In this document: positions 8,061 through 12,778 of the stretch, piece after piece
How positions within the stretch are numbered: position 1 is the first letter of the stretch
Layout of the letters: each line of letters starts with the position of its first letter
Assembly: GCA_902463265.1 (NCBI GenBank)
Contig: CABQEV010000034.1
Span: forward strand, 1-16,898
Origin: UMGS1889 sp900556055
GTDB taxonomy: Bacteria > Bacillota > Clostridia > Oscillospirales > Ruminococcaceae
Length of the DNA: 16,898 bases
Direction of reading: 5' to 3'
Position numbers and translations under genes: made by a program
Notes under the pieces: model-generated
Told to the model about the DNA's origin: nothing
The model's database searches: none
The model's input: only the letters and a program-made list of their open reading frames with translations

Positions 8061-8448
8061 TTCCGCCTCCTTTTTGTCCGGATATATCGGGATCCGCTTC
8101 TGCGCCGAACCAGCATAAGGCGAATTCGGCGAGGGCTTTTTTCCGCTGATAGTAATAGGAATTGGTGCTGTCCCAGTGATGGAGTTCGCATATCCTGTCG
8201 ACTGTCAGACCGGAGATATAGAACTGAGTCAGGAGTTCACGGAGATATGGCGAAACACGATCAAGGGCGATATCGATAAGGCGGATAAAGCTTTCGGTCA
8301 TAAGCTTTCGTTCGGATATCGGGGGATAGAGGGGATCAGATGGATGTGCGCACAGGAGGAAATCGGAGAAGACGGAGAGGGCAGAGGAAAGGGCGGAGCG
8401 TTCATGGAGAACGGCATCGGCTCTTTTGATAAAAACGGGATCAACAAT
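8047..8448 (-). CDS. Phage late-gene activator-like protein (RinA/ArpU or sigma-region-4 type)
   Basis: The recognisable part (ATG at 8301, 84 residues) holds 'YLRELLTQFYISGLTVDRICELHHWDSTNSYYYQRKKALAEF', a sigma-70 region-4-like helix-turn-helix found in RinA/ArpU-type activators. That ATG has no ribosome site. The same frame stays open to 8454 and encodes a convincing N-terminus (KRADAVLHERSALSSALSVFSDFLLC). Directly upstream is GAGGTGA, six bases before an in-frame ATT at 8448. I therefore propose a 133-residue protein initiated at ATT, or a gene whose original start was altered. It would switch on the late genes that follow with overlapping starts. A proline-rich frame beginning at TTG in the same place looks like a shadow. 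Confidence 0.55.
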   Translation of the reverse strand: MVDPVFIKRADAVLHERSALSSALSVFSDFLLCAHPSDPLYPPISERKLMTESFIRLIDIALDRVSPYLRELLTQFYISGLTVDRICELHHWDSTNSYYYQRKKALAEFALCWFGAEADPDISGQKGGGNGTG

Positions 8449-8520
8449 AAAAAATCACCTCACGATACGTTAAGCTTTGTTAAAAAATGCACAGCAAAGC
8501 GGTCATCACTTTGCGTTTTC

Positions 8521-8720
8521 AAGTGAACAGCACCATAGACCCGCACCCAAAAAAGAAACAGCAGTCCATCATAGTCTACACCGCAAAAGAAAGAAGAGTA
8601 GAGCATCTATCCTGCATGCGGCGTTTTGACCGATAACATCGCCGTCAGGCGATAATGTATCGGTCAACCGCCGACAGGCGGCGGTAGGTCACTTGGCTGT
8701 CTGTATCCGCAGTTCAGGCT
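8521..8720. repeat. Mosaic palindromic repeat, copy B (short, single-arm form)
   Basis: It opens with AAGTGAACAGCACC and the ACCCGCACCCAAA box shared with copies A and C, then jumps directly to the AAAGAAACAGCAG...TAGTCTACACCGCAAA segment, skipping the module with the CCAGCCC and TCGC hairpins. It then carries hairpin TTGACCGAT...ATCGGTCAA (8626-8667, inner stem ATCGCC-GTCA-GGCGAT), hairpin CCGCC-GACA-GGCGG (8668-8681) and the GGTAGGTCACTTGGCTGTC tail. From the hairpins onward it matches the reverse complement of copy A's right arm more closely than any left arm. No second arm follows. It lies just upstream of the late regulator gene. Confidence 0.85.
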
Positions 8721-8851
8721 ATTGCTTGGTCTGCGGCTTTTTAGTTTGCGTTAATGCGGTGGTTGGGTGTGGTTCTTTGCATACTTTCTCCGGTTGACAC
8801 CTCTTTAACCTGTTGGGGTTAGTTTGTGGAAATCTCGCAAAGAGACACCTA

Positions 8852-8936
8852 AGGGGAAGGGGGGAAAGAACATAACCCTAAATTCAAAATCCAAAGATTT
8901 TGAATTTGCAAAGCGGGGACTTTCCCCCCTTCCCCT
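8852..8936. repeat. Nested inverted repeat (85 bp)
   Basis: The outer arms AGGGGAAGGGGGGAAAG (8852-8868) and CTTTCCCCCCTTCCCCT (8920-8936) are perfect complements over 17 bp. Inside, AAATTCAAAATC (8880-8891) and GATTTTGAATTT (8896-8907) form a second perfect 12-bp stem with a CAAA loop. The whole can fold into a long two-part hairpin on either strand. It may act as a terminator or be a small mobile repeat. Function is unknown. Confidence 0.85.
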
Positions 8937-9182
8937 CACGGTTTCTCTCTGCACTCTCTTCCCTTCACCCTTTCCCCTCTTTTCCCCGCTTTACATCTTG
9001 GTTTAGGGATATAGTTTGTTGGTTGGAGGGGAGTTTGATTACTTTAGTGGCTCTTAACGTTCCATTTTGTTAAGGGCGGGAGGTTTAGTTCGTTGCTGTT
9101 GTTTGCGGGGGATTGAGAGTTTGTTTGTCGCTTTTGTTTGTTGGATTTAGAGTTTTGGTTCTACGTTTTTTATGGGTCAGAA

Positions 9183-9217
9183 CAACTGACAACTGACCAC
9201 TGACCACTGCCCACTGA
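9183..9217. repeat. Heptamer tandem repeat (5 units)
   Basis: Five consecutive 7-base units follow the pattern C(A/C)ACTG(A/C): CAACTGA twice, CCACTGA, CCACTGC, CCACTGA. Heptamer arrays of this CAGT/ACTG type are known in several bacterial groups as short tandem repeats. No coding role is apparent. Confidence 0.85.
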
Positions 9218-9315
9218 CAGCACCCTTTGCCCGCTTGACCGGCGGCGCAATCTATCGCTGTGGGGAGCTTGGCTGCGGTCATGTCTTTGGACGGGGCAGG
9301 CTGCTTGCTTTCGCA

Positions 9316-9331
9316 TTTCGTAAAAGCGAAA
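9316..9331. promoter_or_regulatory. Putative repressor operator, outlying copy
   Basis: TTTCGTAAAAGCGAAA fits the TTTCG-N6-CGAAA pattern of the operators in the switch region. It lies beyond the 3' end of the cro-like gene and about 46 bp before a plus-strand promoter-like sequence. Binding by the same repressor is inferred. Confidence 0.55.
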
Positions 9332-9376
9332 TTATTCGGAAATAAATTTATATGTAAACAAATTTTCCGAAAACGC

Positions 9377-9405
9377 TTGACTTTACGAAACATATGTGCT
9401 ATTAT
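9377..9405 (+). promoter_or_regulatory. Sigma-A-like promoter facing the cro-like gene
   Basis: TTGACT (9377-9382), a 17-bp spacer and TATTAT (9400-9405). A transcript from here would start near 9412 and run antisense through the cro-like gene (9424-9648) toward the repressor. The spacer contains TTTACGAAA, an operator half-site. Confidence 0.5.
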
Positions 9406-9423
9406 GGATTCAAGGAATTTTCG

Positions 9424-9648
9424 CTAAGATTGGGAATACATGGCAAGCACCGTCAGAAATGCTGCCTCCGCTTCCTCTGAATGTACCTCGCCGACCATCA
9501 GCTTTTGCAGGTAGGACGAATCAAGATACCTGTGCGGCAGCTGCTTCTTCGTTTCTTCGATAAGCCATCGCTGCGTGCGGTTCAGGTCTACAAGCTCATG
9601 CTTTACGGTCAGACCAAATCCGTTCAAAGGCTTTTTCTCTGCTTTCAT
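9424..9648 (-). CDS. Cro-like small phage regulator
   Basis: A 74-residue protein starting at ATG 9648 with AAAAGGAG about 8 nt upstream. The segment 'LTVKHELVDLNRTQRWLIEETKKQL...YLDSSYLQKLMVGEV' matches a small Firmicute phage DNA-binding family in which 'TQRWLIEEVKK..G.YFD.SYLHKI..G' forms a helix-turn-helix. It is transcribed away from the Xre repressor and toward the late genes, the place of cro. Its promoter (9779-9807) overlaps a putative operator. It is likely the first gene expressed on induction and would antagonise the repressor. Confidence 0.7.
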   Translation of the reverse strand: MKAEKKPLNGFGLTVKHELVDLNRTQRWLIEETKKQLPHRYLDSSYLQKLMVGEVHSEEAEAAFLTVLAMYSQS

Positions 9649-9670
9649 TGGATATCACTCCTTTTGTTAA

Positions 9671-9686
9671 ATTCGGATTTACGAAA
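9671..9686. promoter_or_regulatory. Putative repressor operator
   Basis: ATTCGGATTTACGAAA, a near match to TTTCG-N6-CGAAA. It lies 7 bp upstream of the -35 box of the plus-strand promoter and just upstream of the cro-like gene's ribosome site, so binding could affect both transcripts. Confidence 0.65.
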
Positions 9687-9693
9687 AATTCTG

Positions 9694-9722
9694 TTGACAA
9701 TTTCGCCGTTTTGTAATATAAT
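9694..9722 (+). promoter_or_regulatory. Consensus promoter for the repressor-immA-tsaD operon
   Basis: TTGACA (9694-9699), an exactly 17-bp spacer and TATAAT (9717-9722): perfect sigma-A hexamers. The start would be near 9729, giving a leader of about 148 nt before the repressor ATG at 9877. Three operators lie within that leader, so the repressor could control its own transcription. A weaker alternative (TAATAT near 9850) lies closer to the gene. Confidence 0.75.
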
Positions 9723-9752
9723 CAAATCATGATTGTTATTTATAAGCGATAA

Positions 9753-9768
9753 TTACGGAATTCCGAAA
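9753..9768. promoter_or_regulatory. Putative repressor operator
   Basis: TTACGGAATTCCGAAA, a palindromic match to TTTCG-N6-CGAAA. It lies just past the start point of the minus-strand promoter and within the leader of the plus-strand transcript. Confidence 0.7.
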
Positions 9769-9778
9769 CCATGGCTAT

Positions 9779-9807
9779 ATTATATTTCGGATTTCCGAAA
9801 ATGTCAA
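9779..9807 (-). promoter_or_regulatory. Consensus early promoter for the cro-like gene
   Basis: On the minus strand it reads TTGACA (9807-9802), 17 bp, TATAAT (9784-9779): perfect sigma-A hexamers. The 17-bp spacer is almost entirely filled by the operator TTTCGGATTTCCGAAA, so a bound repressor would block polymerase. Initiation near 9772 would cross the plus-strand promoter at 9694-9722. Confidence 0.8.
9785..9800. promoter_or_regulatory. Putative repressor operator inside the early promoter
   Basis: TTTCGGATTTCCGAAA, a perfect palindrome around a central TT and the best example of the operator pattern. It lies between the -35 and -10 boxes of the minus-strand promoter. Confidence 0.8.
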
Positions 9808-9825
9808 GAGATTTTATGCAGAAAA

Positions 9826-9841
9826 TTTCGGAAAAACGAAA
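9826..9841. promoter_or_regulatory. Putative repressor operator near the repressor gene
   Basis: TTTCGGAAAAACGAAA, matching TTTCG-N6-CGAAA. It lies 35 bp before the repressor ATG, just upstream of the weak -10-like TAATAT near 9850. Confidence 0.7.
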
Positions 9842-9876
9842 CTTTGTGTAATATAACCAAAGGAGATAGTCGGGAA

Positions 9877-10203
9877 ATGGCAGATATGTACAGCAAGATC
9901 GAGCGGCTTTGCCGTGAAAACAATGAAAATATTACGGCAATGTGTAAGGCTCTCGGAATAGCAAGAGGCTCCCTGACCGACCTCAAAACAGGCAGGTCAA
10001 AGAGCCTCTCAGCAAAGGCGCTTACCAAAATTGCGGACAGATACGGCGTTTCCGTTGACACGCTGACAGGCACGGCTGAGCTGCCCCCCTCCGCCGAATT
10101 CGCCCTGAAACGCCGCCTGAATGACGCAGCAAAGGATCTTACTGAGGACGAACTGAATGATGTCCTCAGCTATATAAAATTCAAGCAGTCACAAAGGAGC
10201 TGA
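9877..10203 (+). CDS. Xre-family phage repressor (ImmR/CI-like)
   Basis: A 108-residue protein starting at ATG 9877, with AAAGGAG about 11 nt upstream (ATG 9886 is a possible alternative). Residues about 18-63 (ENITAMCKALGIARGSLTDLKTGRSKSLSAKALTKIADRYGVSVD; first half ends at GSLTDLK) form the canonical HTH_3 domain. The C-terminal 'DLTEDELNDVLSYIKF' helix is typical of short ImmR-type repressors that lack a LexA-like peptidase domain. The adjacent ImmA peptidase gene 6 nt downstream supports that type: repression is relieved by proteolysis rather than self-cleavage. The TTTCG-N6-CGAAA sites upstream are its likely targets. The frame continues upstream to 9733 but that part is the operator region. 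Confidence 0.85.
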   Translation: MADMYSKIERLCRENNENITAMCKALGIARGSLTDLKTGRSKSLSAKALTKIADRYGVSVDTLTGTAELPPSAEFALKRRLNDAAKDLTEDELNDVLSYIKFKQSQRS

Positions 10204-10209
10204 TCTTTA

Positions 10210-10647
10210 TTGGAAATATCTGAGCTTTATGCTTTCGCAGAATCACGCATGATCGACATCGACAATATAAGGACAAAAAGCATAGCTTCCGTCAGCGTCA
10301 GACTGGACGGCGGAAAATGCGCGATAGGCATAGACGAAAGCAAAATGTCCGACAGCAGCGAGCTGAAATCCGTCCTCGCCCATGAGATAGGTCACTGCGA
10401 AACGGGCGCATTCTACACGGAAGCGTCATACCTGGAGCTTCGCTCACGCTGCGAATACCGTGCCGATAAATGGGCGGTAAGAACCCTTCTCCCCAAAAAC
10501 GAGATGGAAAATGCCATGCGCTGCGGCGAAACTCAGGTCTGGCAGCTTGCCGAGCATTTCGGCGTTGACGAGGAGCTTATAATTAAAGCGCTTTTCATAT
10601 ATTTTGATGATACATCGCACGGTGTTTCGCTTTGGTCGGCATGCTGA
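10210..10647 (+). CDS. immA: ImmA/IrrE-family metallopeptidase
   Basis: A 145-residue protein starting at TTG 10210, with AAAGGAG about 9 nt upstream and 6 nt after the repressor stop. It carries the zinc-peptidase motif HEIGH (residues 58-62) and the downstream 'CEYRADKWAVRTLLP' (81-95) that supplies the third ligand and the typical 'E.EAD.WA...L.P' signature. In ICEBs1 and phi105, ImmA cleaves the ImmR repressor to trigger excision or induction, and the pairing here implies the same for the adjacent Xre protein. All visible catalytic residues are kept, so the enzyme appears active. Its end overlaps the next gene. Confidence 0.88.
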   Translation: MEISELYAFAESRMIDIDNIRTKSIASVSVRLDGGKCAIGIDESKMSDSSELKSVLAHEIGHCETGAFYTEASYLELRSRCEYRADKWAVRTLLPKNEMENAMRCGETQVWQLAEHFGVDEELIIKALFIYFDDTSHGVSLWSAC

Positions 10648-11219
10648 AAAATTACCGCCGCAACCGTGAGATTGAAAGAGCCTGCCCCGATGCTTTTGCG
10701 GGCATTATCTGCGGGCAGGGCAGAGAGCCGTATTCAAGGCTCGTCCTCGGCGATTTCAGCGGCGGATACAACACCTGCGGAGCGGTCGCTGTCTATAACC
10801 TGCTTTATCTTTGCGGGATAAAAATGACGATATCACGGATAATTTTCATGACCGAAAAAACGGCGCTCCTGCATATCCCGTTCATGAAAAAAGGCGCACT
10901 TGGCGCAAATGCATTCGGCATAAGAAAAATTCTCGGGGAATGCGGTCTGAGATGCAGGATAACATTCGGCATGAAAAAATGCAATGACATACTGAACAAA
11001 AATATCCCTGCGGTCATGCTTTATCAGGATAAGAAAAAGCTGTTCATGCACTTCGCCGTTATCCGGAAATGCGGGGATAAATTCACCGTTTACAACAGAT
11101 ACAACGATTCACGCGCGCCTGCGGATGTCACGGCGGCGGATTATAAGTCGCTCGCAGACAGCTTCGGCGGCAGACCCGTACTTATCATATCACCATCTGA
11201 AAGGAAATGTTTAACTTGA
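10641..11219 (+). CDS. C39-like papain-fold cysteine peptidase
   Basis: A 192-residue protein taken from ATG 10641, overlapping the immA stop; a TTG at 10632 is an alternative, and neither has a clear ribosome site, so coupling is likely. 'GGYNTCGAVAVYNLLYLCG' places the nucleophile at Cys46 at the start of a helix, and 'FMHFAVIRK' puts His137 on a strand followed by 'FTVYNRYND' with Asn152 or Asp155, the C39-like catalytic order. The segment 'GALGANAFGIRKILGECG' also fits the family. There is no signal peptide or transporter domain, so it would act in the cytoplasm. Its target is unknown; location between immA and tsaD raises a role in repressor or phage-protein processing. It could also be a non-phage housekeeping protein. 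Confidence 0.65.
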   Translation: MLKNYRRNREIERACPDAFAGIICGQGREPYSRLVLGDFSGGYNTCGAVAVYNLLYLCGIKMTISRIIFMTEKTALLHIPFMKKGALGANAFGIRKILGECGLRCRITFGMKKCNDILNKNIPAVMLYQDKKKLFMHFAVIRKCGDKFTVYNRYNDSRAPADVTAADYKSLADSFGGRPVLIISPSERKCLT

Positions 11220-12226
11220 AAATACTCGGAATAGAAAGCTCGTGCGACGAAACAGCCGCTTCAGTGTCGGAAAACGGCAGAACTATACTCTCAAATGTCG
11301 TTTCAACGCAGATAGAGGAACATAAAAAATACGGCGGCGTTGTCCCTGAGATCGCTTCAAGGCGGCACTGCGAAAATATCCTCGGCGTTGTCGATAAGGC
11401 GATAGTTGATGCAGGCTGCACAATGGACGATATTGATGCGGTCGCCGTGACATATGCCCCGGGGCTTATCGGCGCACTTCTTGTCGGCGTGAGCTTTGCC
11501 AAGGGACTTGCTATGAGCACGGGAAAGCCGCTTATCCCCGTTCATCATATTGCGGGACATATTGCGGCGAATTACATCGCACATCCCGAGCTTGAACCGC
11601 CGTATCTCTGCCTTGTTGCGAGCGGCGGACATTCGCTTATCGTAAAGGTCGAGGATTACACGAAATTCCGGGTGATAGGCAGGACCCATGACGATGCTGC
11701 GGGCGAGGCGTTCGACAAGGCGGCGAGAGTTCTCGGACTTCCGTACCCCGGCGGCGTGCAGATAGACAGGCTTGCGGCGGCGGGCGATCCGAACGGCTGC
11801 AAGCTCCCGCACCCAAAGGTAACGGGCGGCGAATTTGACTTCTCATTCTCGGGACTCAAAACAGCGGTCATAAACACTGCCCACAATGCCGAGCAGAAGG
11901 GCATTGAGATAAACAAAGCCGATCTTGCGGCATCGTTCCAGAAAACAGTTTCCGAGATACTTGCGGACACGACAGTCAGGGCGGCAAAGTCACTGGGATA
12001 TAAGACGATAGCTGCGGCAGGCGGCGTTACCGCAAATTCGGGCGTACGTGCGAAGCTTGAAGCGGAGTGCGAAAAAATTGGCGCAAAGCTGTATCTTCCG
12101 CCGCTTTCCCTCTGCGGCGACAACGGCGCAATGATCGCCTGTCAGGGCTATTACGACTATCTTGCGGGAAAGCGTGCTGACGAGTCGCTCAATGCAACAG
12201 CAACGCTCAGCCTTGATGATATCTGA
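11216..12226 (+). CDS. tsaD: tRNA N6-adenosine threonylcarbamoyltransferase TsaD
   Basis: TsaD transfers threonylcarbamoyl from TC-AMP to A37 of ANN-decoding tRNAs, with TsaB and TsaE, and is essential in most bacteria. Signatures: 'KILGIESSCDETAASV' at the N-terminus, 'VHHIAGH' with metal ligands His111 and His115, 'ASGGHS' and 'GRTHDDAAGEAFDKAARVLGLPYPGG', and near the C-terminus 'AAGGVTANSGVR' and 'LCGDNGAMIA'. The 336-residue length is normal. I prefer TTG 11216, which has AAGGAAA 9 nt upstream and overlaps the previous stop as TTGA; ATG 11207 adds MFN but is too close to the ribosome site. No separate promoter was seen, so it seems co-transcribed with the phage repressor. Confidence 0.95.
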   Translation: MKILGIESSCDETAASVSENGRTILSNVVSTQIEEHKKYGGVVPEIASRRHCENILGVVDKAIVDAGCTMDDIDAVAVTYAPGLIGALLVGVSFAKGLAMSTGKPLIPVHHIAGHIAANYIAHPELEPPYLCLVASGGHSLIVKVEDYTKFRVIGRTHDDAAGEAFDKAARVLGLPYPGGVQIDRLAAAGDPNGCKLPHPKVTGGEFDFSFSGLKTAVINTAHNAEQKGIEINKADLAASFQKTVSEILADTTVRAAKSLGYKTIAAAGGVTANSGVRAKLEAECEKIGAKLYLPPLSLCGDNGAMIACQGYYDYLAGKRADESLNATATLSLDDI

Positions 12227-12236
12227 GGAGATCGGC

Positions 12237-12731
12237 ATGAGATTTGAATTTTGTCCCGACTGCGGAAGCAGGAACATTGAAAAGCCGCTCGGCGATGAAG
12301 GCATGGTAAAATGGTGCGAAAAGTGCGGAAAACCGTGGTTCGACTATTCATACACCTGCATTTTATGCGCCGCTGTGAATGAGTTCGGCGAGATAGCGCT
12401 TATCCGTCAGGGATATGTTTCCGAGGAATATTACGTCGGCGTGGCGGGTCATATAAAATGCGGCGAAACGGCGGAGCAGTCGGTCATAAGAGAGGTCACG
12501 GAGGAGATAGGCATTGTCCCCGAAAGCGTCAGCTACATCGAAAGCAGCTGGTATACAAAAAAAGGAATGCTGATGCTCGGCTTCCGTGCGGACGTGAAAA
12601 AGTCGGAGCTTGTGCCGTCCTGCGAGGTGGAGAGCGCAAGGTGGTTTTTGCCCGATGATGCGCTGAAAGCACTGCGTGAGGGCAGCAATATCTATAACCT
12701 TGTCAAAAAAATAATTGATGCGGATAAATAA
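12237..12731 (+). CDS. NUDIX hydrolase with N-terminal zinc ribbon
   Basis: A 164-residue protein starting at ATG 12237 with GAGGAG 6 nt upstream, 10 nt after tsaD. The N-terminus has two CxxC pairs (Cys6/Cys9 and Cys27/Cys30) forming a zinc ribbon as in NADH pyrophosphatase NudC. The full NUDIX box, G-x5-E-x7-REV-TEE-IG, lies at residues 71-93 (Gly71, Glu77, Arg85, Glu86, Glu89, Glu90). It would hydrolyse a nucleoside diphosphate-X substrate; which one cannot be told, and the NudC SQPWPFPxS motif is not seen. It is the last gene of the operon before the terminator. Confidence 0.88.
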   Translation: MRFEFCPDCGSRNIEKPLGDEGMVKWCEKCGKPWFDYSYTCILCAAVNEFGEIALIRQGYVSEEYYVGVAGHIKCGETAEQSVIREVTEEIGIVPESVSYIESSWYTKKGMLMLGFRADVKKSELVPSCEVESARWFLPDDALKALREGSNIYNLVKKIIDADK

Positions 12732-12768
12732 AAAAGCCTGAGAAACAAGAGCGTTTCTCAGGCTTTTT
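12731..12768. terminator. Bidirectional rho-independent terminator
   Basis: Perfect 16-bp arms AAAAAGCCTGAGAAAC (12731-12746) and GTTTCTCAGGCTTTTT (12753-12768) with a 6-base loop. A T run on one strand and an A run on the other let it end both the tsaD-NUDIX operon and the convergent TPR gene. Confidence 0.93.
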
Positions 12769-12778
12769 GTATTAATGT

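Larger units (their letters stand above)
8721..9315. other. Gene-free stretch between lysogeny switch and late genes
   Basis: No convincing coding frame is present. The stretch holds a nested G-rich/C-rich hairpin (8852-8936), a long pyrimidine-rich run (about 8940-8995), a short inverted repeat CTTAAC/GTTAAG (9053-9074) and a heptamer tandem repeat (9183-9217). Short open frames here (8824-9006 and 9085-9393) translate these repeats and look spurious. In an intact phage this interval would carry replication and packaging genes. I see no remnants of them. Confidence 0.6.

Noticed and set aside
8824..9006. 60-codon open frame
   Set aside because: It spans the nested hairpin and pyrimidine-rich tract, with low-complexity translation and no ribosome site.
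9085..9393. 102-codon minus-strand open frame
   Set aside because: It covers the heptamer repeat (giving QWAVVSGQLSVV) and operator-like sequences. No support for coding.
9649..12240. Phage attachment site or integrase near tsaD
   Set aside because: No integrase gene, tRNA gene or convincing direct repeat could be found, so prophage boundaries cannot be set.
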